Shown piece after piece: positions 1 to 8,818 of a stretch of DNA of 64,000 nucleotides (the first letter of the stretch is position 1; each line of letters starts with the position of its first letter). The notes under the pieces were generated by a model. The model saw only the letters and a program-made list of their open reading frames with translations. It searched no databases and was not told where the DNA came from. This DNA is from Lutibacter litoralis (GTDB lineage Bacteria; Bacteroidota; Bacteroidia; Flavobacteriales; Flavobacteriaceae): the NCBI RefSeq assembly GCF_014646675.1, contig NZ_BMNS01000002.1:186001-250000 (forward strand), in the 5' to 3' direction. The position numbers and the translations under genes were made by a program.

Positions 1-152
1 ATTATTTCCTACGCTATACTATTACTAAATTTTAGAAACCACTATTAATTAACAAATTTTTACAGAATTTAATAATCTAGAACCTCGCAAAATACATAAC
101 AATTTTCTTTAATTAGTGGTATATTTGCGCACTAAATAAAAAAATAATATTT

Positions 153-977
153 ATGAAGTATTTTATTTCACTACTACTATTAGTCTCATTTATTTCTTGC
201 AATGGAGATGATTCTATGGAAAATCTTAATCAAACTGAATCTGATATTACTCAGTATATAGAAATCAATAATTTAAATGCACAACAAACAAATTCAGGTG
301 TATATTATGTTATTGAGGAACAAGGAACTGGAAAAAAAGCAATGAGAGATGCTTATGTTACTTTAACTTATAAAGGCTATCTTTTAGACGGAACCGTATT
401 TGATTTAAGTGAAAAGGAAGAAGGTGTAATGCTAGATCTTTTAGCTGTTATTCCAGGTTTTTCAGAAGGAATTACCTATTTTAATGAAGGCGGAAAAGGA
501 AAAATTTTAATTCCACCAAGTTTAGCCTATGGTAATTCGGGTATTTCTAATTTAATTCCTGGAGGGGCTGTTGTAATTTTTGACATAGAAGTAAAATCTG
601 TATTAAATGCTCAAAACGAAGATGATATTTTGGAATACCTTCTAAGTAATAATTTGGAAGCCGAACGTACAGATTCAGGTGTTTATTATATTGTGGAAAC
701 ATTGGGTGAAGGAACTGAAATAACTGAAAATTCATCTGTTACTGTTAAATACACAGCAACTTTAACCAATGGAATAGAATTTGACAAAAGTAGTGATACT
801 GGTAGTAATTTTTATCTTCAAAATGTAATACCCGGTTTTGCTGAAGGAATTTCTCTTTTTAAAAATGGCGGAAAAGGAAAACTAATAATACCTCCGCATT
901 TAGCATATGGTAGTAATGGAGTTACAAATGTGGTTCCTAGAAATGCAATTGTAATTTTTGATTTTGAAATTCTCTAA
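153..977 (+). CDS. Lipoprotein with two FKBP-type peptidyl-prolyl isomerase domains
   Basis: The 274-residue protein begins with a lipoprotein signal peptide (hydrophobic stretch, then lipobox FISC with Cys16), so it is probably anchored in the envelope. Two FKBP folds follow, at about residues 48-148 and 175-274. Each carries the paired family motifs IPGF and IPP-x-LAYG (100-103 with 120-127; 226-229 with 246-253) and ends in a beta strand of the VIFD type. FKBPs isomerise prolyl peptide bonds and act as chaperones; here the role would be folding of exported proteins. The two halves resemble each other, suggesting an internal duplication. TATATTTG at 120-127 is a plausible -7 element, though I see no clear -33 partner. 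The gene stands alone and converges on trpA. Confidence 0.88.
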   Translation: MKYFISLLLLVSFISCNGDDSMENLNQTESDITQYIEINNLNAQQTNSGVYYVIEEQGTGKKAMRDAYVTLTYKGYLLDGTVFDLSEKEEGVMLDLLAVIPGFSEGITYFNEGGKGKILIPPSLAYGNSGISNLIPGGAVVIFDIEVKSVLNAQNEDDILEYLLSNNLEAERTDSGVYYIVETLGEGTEITENSSVTVKYTATLTNGIEFDKSSDTGSNFYLQNVIPGFAEGISLFKNGGKGKLIIPPHLAYGSNGVTNVVPRNAIVIFDFEIL

Positions 978-1000
978 TTAGCAATTATAAATAAAAAAAA

Positions 1001-1033
1001 GAGGTTGAGAATTTAAATTCTCAACCTCTTTTT
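1001..1033. terminator. Bidirectional intrinsic terminator between FKBP gene and trpA
   Basis: A perfect inverted repeat, GAGGTTGAGAATTT and its complement (1001-1028), is flanked by A8 on the left and T8 on the right. It can therefore terminate the FKBP gene on the plus strand and the trp operon on the minus strand. Confidence 0.9.
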
Positions 1034-1034
1034 T

Positions 1035-1796
1035 TTATCGTATTGTAGCAATAAAATCTGGAATTGAAGCGACTCCATTTTTTGTAAGATAATTTACAAA
1101 AGCAGAACCAATAATGGCTCCTTTTGCATTTGAAGTTGCCTGCCTAAAAGTTGCTTTATTAGAAATACCAAAACCAATTACTTGCGGTGCTTTCAGATTC
1201 ATTGTCGCTATTCTATTAAAATAGATTTCCTGTGTGTTTCCGAAACTATTTTTAGCACCAGTTACACCTGCAGAACTTACCATATAAATAAATCCGTTTG
1301 AAATACTATCAATAAAACGAATGCGTTCATCGGATGTTTGTGGAGTAATTAAAAACACATTAATTATTCCATATTTTTCAAATATAGCTTTATAGTTTTC
1401 ACTGTAATCTTGCACAGGTAAATCTGGAATTATTAAACCATCTACACCAATTTCAGCACATTTTTTACAAAATTCTTCAACACCATATTGCATCATTGGA
1501 TTAAAATAACCCATAATAATTAAAGGAATTGAAACTGTTTTTCTTATATCTTTTAATTGGTTGAACAATATTTCTGTAGTCATTCCATTTTCTAAAGCAG
1601 CTGTAGAGCTAGCTTGAATAGTAGGTCCATCAGCTAACGGATCACTAAAAGGTAATCCAATTTCAATAAAATCAACACCACTTTTTTCCAAACTTTCAAT
1701 AATTGAAACAGTATCATTTAATTTAGGATATCCTGCAGTAAAATATATAGATAATAACTTTTTATCTTCTTGCAACTTTATATTTATTCTATTCAT
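1035..1796 (-). CDS. trpA: Tryptophan synthase alpha subunit
   Basis: TrpA cleaves indole-3-glycerol phosphate to indole and glyceraldehyde 3-phosphate and channels indole to TrpB. The 253-residue length is normal. The catalytic pair sits in the motif FIEIGLPFSDPLADGP, with Glu45 and Asp56. The phosphate-binding GFGIS and IIGSAFV segments are at the C-terminal end. It is the last gene of trpEGDCFBA, starting 3 nt after the trpB stop, so translational coupling is likely. A strong terminator follows. Confidence 0.97.
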   Translation of the reverse strand: MNRINIKLQEDKKLLSIYFTAGYPKLNDTVSIIESLEKSGVDFIEIGLPFSDPLADGPTIQASSTAALENGMTTEILFNQLKDIRKTVSIPLIIMGYFNPMMQYGVEEFCKKCAEIGVDGLIIPDLPVQDYSENYKAIFEKYGIINVFLITPQTSDERIRFIDSISNGFIYMVSSAGVTGAKNSFGNTQEIYFNRIATMNLKAPQVIGFGISNKATFRQATSNAKGAIIGSAFVNYLTKNGVASIPDFIATIR

Positions 1797-1799
1797 CTT

Positions 1800-2981
1800 C
1801 TACAACTTAAAATATTTAATATATGTATCTAAATCTTTATCACCACGACCAGATAAATTCAATATAACAATGTCATCTTTTTTAAACTTTTTAGTTTTAA
1901 AAACTGCTAATGCATGTGAACTTTCTATGGCAGGAATAATCCCTTCTAGTTCACATAACTCCAAACCAGCTTCCATTGCTTCTTTATCAGAAACTGAAAT
2001 AAACTCAGCGCGCTTACTCTCACATAAATGTGCGTGCAAAGGACCAACTCCAGGATAATCTAATCCTGCAGAAATAGAATACGGCTCAGTAATTTGACCA
2101 TCTTTTGTTTGCATTAACAGCGTTTTACTTCCGTGAATTATTCCTTCATTTCCTAAAACGCTTGTTGCTGCACTTTCTCCTGAGTCTATACCTAAACCTG
2201 CAGCCTCAACTGCAATTAATTTTACATTTTCTTCGTCTAAATAATGGTAAAAAGCACCCGCAGCATTACTTCCTCCACCAACACAGGCTATTACATAATC
2301 TGGGTTTTCATTTCCTTCTTTTTCTTTTAATTGCAACTTCATTTCCTCTGAAATAACAGATTGAAAACGCGCAACCATATCTGGATATGGATGTGGCCCA
2401 ACAACAGAACCAATAATATAGTGTGTATCTAACGGATTATTAATCCAATCTCTAATCGCTTCATTTGTAGCATCTTTCAATGTTTTACTACCTGATAATG
2501 CAGGAACAACAGTTGCTCCAAGCATTTTCATTCTAGCAACATTTGGAGCCTGACGAGCAATATCGATCTCGCCCATATAAACAATACATTCCAATCCCAT
2601 TAAAGCACAAACTGTAGCAGTTGCAACTCCGTGTTGCCCTGCTCCTGTTTCTGCAATAATTCTATTTTTACCTAGCTTTTTAGCCATTAAAATTTGTCCG
2701 ATAGTATTATTTACTTTGTGAGCTCCAGTATGACATAAATCCTCTCGCTTTAAGTAAATTTTTGTATTGTATTTTTCTGATAACCTCTTTGCAAAATACA
2801 AAGGTGTTGGTCTTCCAACATATTCTTTTAATAAATCATGAAATTCTTTTTTAAAAGAATCCTCTTTCATTATTTTTAAATAATTCTGACGTAATTCTTC
2901 TACATTTGGATACAACATTTCTGGAATATAAGCTCCACCAAATTGTCCGTAATATCCATTTTCATCTACAAAATAACTCAT
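1800..2981 (-). CDS. trpB: Tryptophan synthase beta subunit
   Basis: TrpB condenses indole with serine using PLP to give tryptophan. The 393-residue sequence has the PLP lysine in HTGAHKVNN (Lys89), the phosphate-binding loop GGGSNAAG, and the C-terminal LSGRGDKD motif. This is a TrpB1-type enzyme, matching its partner trpA next door. The start codon overlaps the stop of trpF by one base, and trpA follows after 3 nt, so the three genes form one translationally coupled block. Confidence 0.97.
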   Translation of the reverse strand: MSYFVDENGYYGQFGGAYIPEMLYPNVEELRQNYLKIMKEDSFKKEFHDLLKEYVGRPTPLYFAKRLSEKYNTKIYLKREDLCHTGAHKVNNTIGQILMAKKLGKNRIIAETGAGQHGVATATVCALMGLECIVYMGEIDIARQAPNVARMKMLGATVVPALSGSKTLKDATNEAIRDWINNPLDTHYIIGSVVGPHPYPDMVARFQSVISEEMKLQLKEKEGNENPDYVIACVGGGSNAAGAFYHYLDEENVKLIAVEAAGLGIDSGESAATSVLGNEGIIHGSKTLLMQTKDGQITEPYSISAGLDYPGVGPLHAHLCESKRAEFISVSDKEAMEAGLELCELEGIIPAIESSHALAVFKTKKFKKDDIVILNLSGRGDKDLDTYIKYFKL

Positions 2982-3595
2982 TATAAATTTTGTTTAAATT
3001 TTTTAATTTTTGTTATATTTTTTAAAGCTGGTTCAATTTCAAAACCACTGTTAATATCAATTCCTACAAATGCTTTATGTGAAATTTTATTAATTTCTTT
3101 AGCATCATTTTGTGATATTCCTCCACTTAATAAAAATGGAGTAGTTCCTTTGTAATTTTCTAAAACCTGCCAGTTAAACTTAACGCCATTTCCTCCATAT
3201 TCTTTTCCTTTTGTGTCAAAAATAAAATAATCACAAACGTTTTGATAGGCGTCAGTTTTAGAGAAGTCAAAATTATCATCAACAGAAAATGCTTTAAAAA
3301 CTTCTACATTTCTAATTAACAGAACTCTCAATTCTTCAATATACTTTGGAGTTTCATTTCCGTGTAATTGAATAGCTTCTAAATTGTTTTCTTCAGCTAT
3401 TTCAATTAGTTTATCTATAGATTCATTTACAAAAACTCCCACCTTCTTTATTTCAGAAGGAATTTCTACTTCAGGAAAATTTGCAACAAAACGCTTCGAT
3501 TTATCATAAAATATAAACCCCATATAATCTGGTTTTAAATTTATGAGTTCCGAAATATTTTCAGCATCTCGCATTCCACAAACTTTAATTTTCAT
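2981..3595 (-). CDS. trpF: Phosphoribosylanthranilate isomerase
   Basis: TrpF converts N-(5'-phosphoribosyl)anthranilate to CdRP. The 204-residue TIM-barrel protein opens with KVCGMR, which holds the active-site Cys. It has the second catalytic Asp in [13 protein letters not shown] and the phosphate-binding LLSGGI and GIDINSGFE segments. It is a free-standing enzyme, not fused to TrpC. It is separated from trpC by 130 bp that contain a degenerate intergenic repeat, and it overlaps trpB by one base. Confidence 0.96.
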   Translation of the reverse strand: MKIKVCGMRDAENISELINLKPDYMGFIFYDKSKRFVANFPEVEIPSEIKKVGVFVNESIDKLIEIAEENNLEAIQLHGNETPKYIEELRVLLIRNVEVFKAFSVDDNFDFSKTDAYQNVCDYFIFDTKGKEYGGNGVKFNWQVLENYKGTTPFLLSGGISQNDAKEINKISHKAFVGIDINSGFEIEPALKNITKIKKFKQNL

Positions 3596-3618
3596 CTATA
3601 CTAATGTTTTATTCTATT

Positions 3619-3682
3619 TGTCATACCTGCTTAGGCTGGTACCTGTTCAACGTTAGCTTTAATTCCTACCTTCGTAGGAACA
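3619..3682. repeat. Degenerate palindromic intergenic repeat between trpC and trpF
   Basis: Starts TGTCATACCTGCTTAGGC and ends with the small palindrome TTCCTACCTTCGTAGGAA. It is a decayed version of the element at 4524-4600. It lies inside the trp operon without separating it with a promoter or terminator that I can see. Confidence 0.6.
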
Positions 3683-3725
3683 ACGCGTCCTTTCGCTTTT
3701 GCTTTTTACACCTTTCAACTTTTTT

Positions 3726-4511
3726 TTACCCAATTTGATCAATAAACTCTTTACATGCCTGACCTGGATTTTCTGTTTTCATAAAGTTTTCTCCAATTAA
3801 AAATCCTTGAAAACCGTATTCTTTCAATCCTGTTATAACTCTTGGATCATTCAACCCACTTTCAGAAACCTTAATACAAGAATCAGGAATATGACTTGCC
3901 AACTCAATAGAGTGCTCCAAATCCACTTTAAATGTTTTTAAATTTCTATTATTTATTCCAATAATTTTATTGTCTAATTCTATTTTGTCCAGCTCTTCTT
4001 TATTATGAACTTCATACAACACATCCATCCCTAAATCTTCTGCAAGTTTACCGTAGTTTTTCAATTCTGCTTTTGTTAAACAAGCCGCAATTAACAAAAC
4101 AACATCTGCTCCTATTGCTTTAGCTTCAACAATTTGAAAACCATCAACAATAAAATCTTTTCTTAAAATTGGAGTTGTATTTTGTATAGAACGTGCTTTT
4201 ATAATATCTAAAATAGTACCTCCAAAAAATGTCGTATCTGTTAAAACTGATTGTGCAGCTACATTTGCATCTAAATATCCGTTCGTAACTTCTTCAATAG
4301 TTACTTTGTCGTTAATAATTCCTTTAGAAGGAGATTGACGTTTAAATTCAGCAATAATCCCTGTTGAACCAATAGTTAACAAACTCTTTTTTAAAGACAA
4401 TGGTGTTCTTTTAAAATTTGGACTTTTAACCAAGTTTTCAACTTGAACTTCTTTTCTCAGTTGAGCAACTTCTTGCTTTTTATGTGCTATTATTTTATCT
4501 AAAATATTCAT
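3726..4511 (-). CDS. trpC: Indole-3-glycerol-phosphate synthase
   Basis: TrpC closes the indole ring of CdRP with loss of CO2 and water. The 261-residue sequence shows the family motifs in order: EFKRQSPSKG near residue 55, a VLTDTTFFGG segment, ILRKDFIVD (catalytic Lys), GINNRNLKTF and SESGL. Length and motif order are those of a stand-alone IGPS. It sits between trpD and trpF in the minus-strand operon. Both flanking gaps contain repeat DNA, the only interruptions of an otherwise compact operon. Confidence 0.97.
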   Translation of the reverse strand: MNILDKIIAHKKQEVAQLRKEVQVENLVKSPNFKRTPLSLKKSLLTIGSTGIIAEFKRQSPSKGIINDKVTIEEVTNGYLDANVAAQSVLTDTTFFGGTILDIIKARSIQNTTPILRKDFIVDGFQIVEAKAIGADVVLLIAACLTKAELKNYGKLAEDLGMDVLYEVHNKEELDKIELDNKIIGINNRNLKTFKVDLEHSIELASHIPDSCIKVSESGLNDPRVITGLKEYGFQGFLIGENFMKTENPGQACKEFIDQIG

Positions 4512-4523
4512 TTTCTATGTTTC

Positions 4524-4600
4524 TGTCATTCCTGCGTAGGCAGGAATCTTATTCATATTTACTTTAATTTCCTTGGATTCCAGTCTTCACAGGAATGACA
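4524..4600. repeat. Palindromic intergenic repeat between trpD and trpC
   Basis: Left arm TGTCATTCCTGCGTAGGCAG and right arm ending CAGGAATGACA form a long imperfect inverted repeat with inner palindromes. This is the familiar short mobile-repeat type of Flavobacteriia genomes. The 4601-4716 remainder holds a further decayed piece (GAGTTCAGCATGAC near 4700) and no gene. Confidence 0.7.
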
Positions 4601-4716
4601 CTTTTTTACTTTTTATTAGTTTAAATCTAATTCCTTTACCTCAATCTATATAATAGTAGGATGTGTTGCTCAATCACATTTCGATTACGCTTAATGACCG
4701 AGTTCAGCATGACAAT

Positions 4717-5703
4717 TTAACTAATTAATTTACTCAAACTTCCTTTTGCTTTTAATCCTAATAATGAATCTTTTGCTTCTTCAAAAGCTGTTTCAAAAGA
4801 CTTGTTAGTATCAAATGTTTTTAAAGCATATGCTGCGTTTGCTAAAACAGCATTATTTTGAGCTTCTGTTCCTTTTCCATCTAAAATTGAAACAAATATT
4901 TTCGCAGCTTCTTCTACAGTATCTCCTCCAAATATCTCCGACTGCTCTAAACGTTTTAAACCCAAATCTTGTGGCGAAACCAATTGCTCGTATCCTTTTG
5001 TAAATAATTTAAAATTACTTGTTAATGAAATTTCATCGTATCCATCTAAACTAAATACAATTCCATAATTTTTTGATGTTTCTTGTAATAAATAATTGTA
5101 AATACGTGCAACTTCTAAGTTAAATACACCAACTAATTGATTTTGCGGATTACTTGGATTTACCAATGGCCCCAACATATTAAAAAATGTTTTAACACCT
5201 AATTCTCTCCTAATTGGACCAACAGCTTTCATTGCCGGGTGAAATAATGGTGCATGTAAAAAACAAATATTTGCTTTGTCAATTTGCTTCTTTAACGCAT
5301 CCTCATTATTAGTAAAATTGTAACCTAAATATTCTAACATATTTGAAGATCCACTTACCGAAGAAACTCCATAATTTCCATGTTTTGCAACTTTGTTACC
5401 AGTTCCTGCAACAATAAAAGAGGTTAATGTTGAAATATTAAAGGTGTTTTTACCATCACCACCAGTTCCACATAAATCTATCGTATTAAATTCTGATAAA
5501 TCAATTTTTACAGCTAATTCTAATAAGGCTTCTCTAAAACCAGCCAATTCTTTTACTGAAATTGGACGCATTAAATATACTGTTAAAAAAGATGCCATTT
5601 GTGATGCATTGTACTTTTCATTTGCCATTTGAATAAGTACTTCTTTGGCTTCAGCTTTAGTTAATTGTTGCTGTTCAAATAATTTGTTTAGTATTTTTTT
5701 CAT
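4717..5703 (-). CDS. trpD: Anthranilate phosphoribosyltransferase
   Basis: TrpD transfers phosphoribose from PRPP to anthranilate. The 328-residue protein has the glycine-rich PRPP-binding loop CGTGGDGKNTFN (residues 78-89), a KHGNYGVSSVSGSSN segment, and FFNMLGPLVNP. These are standard family signatures. It is not fused to TrpG. About 200 bp of repeat-bearing DNA separates it from trpC, and about 73 bp separates it from trpG; the latter carries a scrap of the same kind of repeat (GCGTTTCGACTCCGTTC). Confidence 0.97.
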   Translation of the reverse strand: MKKILNKLFEQQQLTKAEAKEVLIQMANEKYNASQMASFLTVYLMRPISVKELAGFREALLELAVKIDLSEFNTIDLCGTGGDGKNTFNISTLTSFIVAGTGNKVAKHGNYGVSSVSGSSNMLEYLGYNFTNNEDALKKQIDKANICFLHAPLFHPAMKAVGPIRRELGVKTFFNMLGPLVNPSNPQNQLVGVFNLEVARIYNYLLQETSKNYGIVFSLDGYDEISLTSNFKLFTKGYEQLVSPQDLGLKRLEQSEIFGGDTVEEAAKIFVSILDGKGTEAQNNAVLANAAYALKTFDTNKSFETAFEEAKDSLLGLKAKGSLSKLIS

Positions 5704-5776
5704 ATCTCTCTTTTAAATAAAGATTGGTTCAATTGCGTTTCGACTCCGTTCAACAACCATATTCGCAATAATATTC

Positions 5777-6352
5777 TTAGTTATTCGCTTCAATAAAGTT
5801 TCTGATTAACTGCTCTCCAATTGGTGTTAAAATAGATTCTGGATGAAACTGCACTGCACTAATTTTATGTATTTTATGTTCTAAACTCATAATATCACCA
5901 AATTCATCTACAGAAGTAATTGTTAATTCTTCAGGAAAATCAGATTTTGATGCATTCCAAGAATGGTATCTTCCAGCTTCAAATTCCGTTGGAACATTTT
6001 TATATATCTCAGCATCAAAATCTATAACTTTCATGGTAGTTGCTACACCATGAAAAACAGTATCTAAATTTTTTAAACTTCCTCCAAAAACTTCAGTAAT
6101 TGCTTGCAAACCTAGACATACTCCAAAAATTGGCTTTTTACCTGCAAACGTTCTTATTACATCTTTTAAAATTCCAGCTTCATCTGGAATTCCAGGACCT
6201 GGGGATAGAATGATTAAATCGTACAAATTTATATCTTCAATAGCTATTTCATCATTTCTAAAAACAGCTGGATGATTTCCTGTAATATCTTCAACCATAT
6301 GAACTAGGTTGTAAGTAAATGAATCGTAATTATCTATTATTAGTATCTTCAT
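5777..6352 (-). CDS. trpG: Anthranilate synthase glutamine amidotransferase subunit
   Basis: The 191-residue class I glutamine amidotransferase supplies ammonia to TrpE. The nucleophile is Cys79 in FGVCLGLQ, the oxyanion region is LSPGPGIPDEAG, and the catalytic His-Glu is in AVQFHPESILT. It may also serve para-aminobenzoate synthesis, as is known for some TrpG/PabA proteins, but no pab gene is in view. It starts 3 nt after the trpE stop, indicating coupled translation with its partner subunit. Confidence 0.96.
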   Translation of the reverse strand: MKILIIDNYDSFTYNLVHMVEDITGNHPAVFRNDEIAIEDINLYDLIILSPGPGIPDEAGILKDVIRTFAGKKPIFGVCLGLQAITEVFGGSLKNLDTVFHGVATTMKVIDFDAEIYKNVPTEFEAGRYHSWNASKSDFPEELTITSVDEFGDIMSLEHKIHKISAVQFHPESILTPIGEQLIRNFIEANN

Positions 6353-6355
6353 TTT

Positions 6356-7747
6356 TTAAATTTTTTCTGCTATTATCAACGCCTTTTTCAAAGCTGCTAA
6401 TTTGTTATTTACTTCTTGTAATTCTCCTTCTTCTGAAGATTTCATAACAATTCCGGCTCCAGCTTGATAAAATAATGTATTGTTTTTACTCACAAATGAA
6501 CGGATTGCAATTGCTAAATTTACAGTATTATCTAAACCAATAAAACCAACTGCTCCACCGTAAAAACCTCTGGTCTGATTTTCATATTTATCAATTAATT
6601 CCATTGCTTTATATTTTGGAGCTCCACTTAAAGTTCCTGCTGGGAACGTATCTCCCACAATTTCAATAGCTTTTCCTTTTGGTTTCCCTTGAACAGTTGA
6701 GACTAAATGAATTACGTGACTAAAGTATTGTACTTCTTTAAAAACATCTACAAAAACATTACTTGCGTGTTTACTTAAATCGTTACGTGCTAAATCTACC
6801 AACATTACGTGTTCGGCAGTTTCTTTTTTATCGTTAGACAGTTTCTCCCCCAATAAAACATCTTGTGCCATATCTCCAGTTCTTCTAAAAGTACCAGCAA
6901 TTGGATTGATAACTGCACTTTCTGCATCAATTTTAATTTGTGCTTCTGGAGAAGACCCCATTAATTTAAAACTTCCATAATCGAAATAAAACAAATATGG
7001 CGATGGATTTATAGAACGCAATGCCCTGTAAACATTAAACTCGTCTCCCGAAAAAGACTGTTGAAACTGGCGTGATAACACCAATTGAAAAACATCTCCA
7101 CGTTTACAATGTTGCTTAGCTTTGGTTACATTATTTTTAAAATACTCATCGGTACAATTTGAAGATTCTTCACCCTGAATACTAAAATTATACAAGCCAA
7201 AAGTACGTGCATTTATCAATGTTTCTATCTCGTGCATTCTAGAAGTTTCATCTTCTTCAACGTTTTCAATTAACGTTAATTCATCATTAAAATGATTGAT
7301 CGCAATAATAAAACGGAAAAAACTAAATTGTAAATCTGGGATTTCTGAAGCAGCTTTTTCAGATTTTAATTTTATAGTTTCAAAATATTGAATTGAATTG
7401 TAAGAAATATAACCATAAAACCCATTGAAAGATTTTATACTTTCATCACAATCTACCTCAACAGTACTTTTATAAGTTTCAAAAATTGAATAAAAATTAC
7501 GATTAATTTTTGTTGTATCTAATTGATTATTTTTATAACTATACGTAAAGTTATTTTTATCTGCTTTTAACGTAATTATTGGTTCGGCACAAATAAATGT
7601 ATAACTATCTTCTTTACTGTGATAATCTGAGCTTTCTAATAATAAACTATTGGCGTATTTATCTCTAATTTTTGAGTATAAACCAACCGGCGTAACCGTA
7701 TCTGCCAACTGTTTTTTTAAAATTGTTTTAAATTTTAATTTCTTCAT
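6356..7747 (-). CDS. trpE: Anthranilate synthase component I
   Basis: TrpE makes anthranilate from chorismate with ammonia from TrpG. The 463-residue protein contains the N-terminal LLESS motif (near residue 37), part of the tryptophan feedback site in this family. It also has the chorismate-binding motifs LSRQFQ, GSSPE, IAGTFRRTGD and PAGTLSGAPKYKAME. First structural gene of the operon; its ATG lies about 10 nt beyond the attenuator hairpin. It is thus controlled both by enzyme feedback (inferred from LLESS) and by the leader described at 7760-7884. Confidence 0.97.
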   Translation of the reverse strand: MKKLKFKTILKKQLADTVTPVGLYSKIRDKYANSLLLESSDYHSKEDSYTFICAEPIITLKADKNNFTYSYKNNQLDTTKINRNFYSIFETYKSTVEVDCDESIKSFNGFYGYISYNSIQYFETIKLKSEKAASEIPDLQFSFFRFIIAINHFNDELTLIENVEEDETSRMHEIETLINARTFGLYNFSIQGEESSNCTDEYFKNNVTKAKQHCKRGDVFQLVLSRQFQQSFSGDEFNVYRALRSINPSPYLFYFDYGSFKLMGSSPEAQIKIDAESAVINPIAGTFRRTGDMAQDVLLGEKLSNDKKETAEHVMLVDLARNDLSKHASNVFVDVFKEVQYFSHVIHLVSTVQGKPKGKAIEIVGDTFPAGTLSGAPKYKAMELIDKYENQTRGFYGGAVGFIGLDNTVNLAIAIRSFVSKNNTLFYQAGAGIVMKSSEEGELQEVNNKLAALKKALIIAEKI

Positions 7748-7759
7748 ATTTTTAAAATA

Positions 7760-7791
7760 AAAAAGGACTTATCACGAGATAAGTCCTTTTT
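7760..7791 (-). terminator. trp attenuator terminator
   Basis: On the minus strand GGACTTATC pairs with GATAAGTCC (7786-7778 with 7773-7765; loop 7777-7774). The stem is extended by A-U pairs and followed by U6, just before trpE. Its 5' arm and loop can instead pair with 7815-7830 (GCGAGA with UCUCGU, CCUU with AAGG), giving an antiterminator. Confidence 0.9.
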
Positions 7792-7830
7792 GTTATATAT
7801 TGTTAATTAAATATAAGGGATACGTCTCGC

Positions 7831-7884
7831 TTAATTATTAAGAGAGTTCCACCACCAATTGTTATTTAATATATTTTGCTTCAT
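7831..7884 (-). CDS. trpL: Trp operon leader peptide
   Basis: The 17-residue open frame MKQNILNNNWWWNSLNN contains three consecutive TGG codons (7846-7854 region) and ends right at the antiterminator strand. A ribosome stalled on the Trp codons would leave 7815-7830 free to pair with the 5' arm of the terminator at 7774-7788. A ribosome that reaches the stop codon would cover it, letting the terminator form. This is the logic of classical enterobacterial trp attenuation, found here in a different phylum. The promoter 7893-7924 places transcription start only a few bases before the ATG, so the leader may be nearly leaderless. Confidence 0.9.
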   Translation of the reverse strand: MKQNILNNNWWWNSLNN

Positions 7885-7892
7885 TTATGGCA

Positions 7893-7924
7893 CAAATTTA
7901 GCATACATTTTTAAATGAGCAAAC
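7893..7924 (-). promoter_or_regulatory. trp operon promoter, Bacteroidota type
   Basis: On the minus strand GTTTG (7924-7920) is followed 19 bases later by TAAATTTG (7900-7893), matching the TTTG / TAnnTTTG consensus. Transcription would start near 7888 and read straight into trpL. Confidence 0.75.
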
Positions 7925-7969
7925 TATTCTATTAAAAATTAATTTATTAAATTTAACAAAAACTTATTT

Positions 7970-8800
7970 ATGAAAATTTCACATAAAATCGCTATATTAT
8001 TTACATTATTAATAATTACCACAATTAATTCACAAGAAAAATTAAAAGGAAATAAGGAAGTTACAACTGAAAATAGAATTATTTCAGACTTTAATAAATT
8101 AGAAGTTATAGATAATATTGATGTTTATTTAAGTTATAATGATGTACAATCTGTAAATGTAGAAACGGATTCTAACCTGCAAGAAGCCGTTATTACTGAA
8201 GTTAATAATGGAACGCTTGTAATTAAAATAAGTGATAAAATTGTTAGAAAAAAAACGTTGGCAGTTTATGTTAAAGTGAATAAAAAAATACAAGTAATAA
8301 ACAGTTATAATAGTGCAAAAATCATATCAAAAAATTCTTTAGCAATTGATTCTTTAACCATAAATTCTTTTGACAATTCTGATATAAACTTAAAATTAAA
8401 CTCTAATAATGTAAAAATAAACAGCAAAAAATCGAGCAATTTAAAACTTGAAGTTTTAAGTAATTCTATAACTATTAACGCCGAAGAAAATTCAAATATC
8501 AAAGGGACTTTTGATACCAAAGAAGCAGTCTTTACATTGTTAGATAAGGCTTCAATAGATTTAGAAGGCTCTACAACCTTTTTTGAAATTGAAACATTAG
8601 GAAACACTTCCTTTAAAGGAAAAGATTTTAAGTCTGAAAAAGCTTTAGTAAACGCTACAAATTCATCTAATACTTATATAAACGCATTGAAAACAATAGA
8701 TATACGTGCAAAAAATTCTGCTAAAGTATACTTATATTCTAATCCACAAATTACAATGACTGAATTTTTTGATAAAGCTGCTCTTTACAAAAGAGAATAA
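7970..8800 (+). CDS. Exported DUF2807 (GIN-domain) protein
   Basis: The 276-residue protein has a cleavable signal peptide (hydrophobic residues 8-20, then INSQE). A repetitive beta-rich body follows: FNKLEVIDNIDVYLSYND near residue 45, then many short strands rich in Ser, Asn and Lys. This is the layout of the DUF2807 'head GIN' family, annotated as putative auto-transporter adhesins, whose function is not established. It is transcribed divergently from the trp operon, sharing its upstream region. I call the family from the overall pattern, not from a catalytic motif. Confidence 0.75.
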   Translation: MKISHKIAILFTLLIITTINSQEKLKGNKEVTTENRIISDFNKLEVIDNIDVYLSYNDVQSVNVETDSNLQEAVITEVNNGTLVIKISDKIVRKKTLAVYVKVNKKIQVINSYNSAKIISKNSLAIDSLTINSFDNSDINLKLNSNNVKINSKKSSNLKLEVLSNSITINAEENSNIKGTFDTKEAVFTLLDKASIDLEGSTTFFEIETLGNTSFKGKDFKSEKALVNATNSSNTYINALKTIDIRAKNSAKVYLYSNPQITMTEFFDKAALYKRE

Positions 8801-8818
8801 CCTAAGACTTTTTTAAAA

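Noticed and set aside
2105-2356. 83-residue frame antisense to trpB
   Set aside because: Leu/Phe/His-rich antisense shadow of a well-supported gene; no start signal or family.
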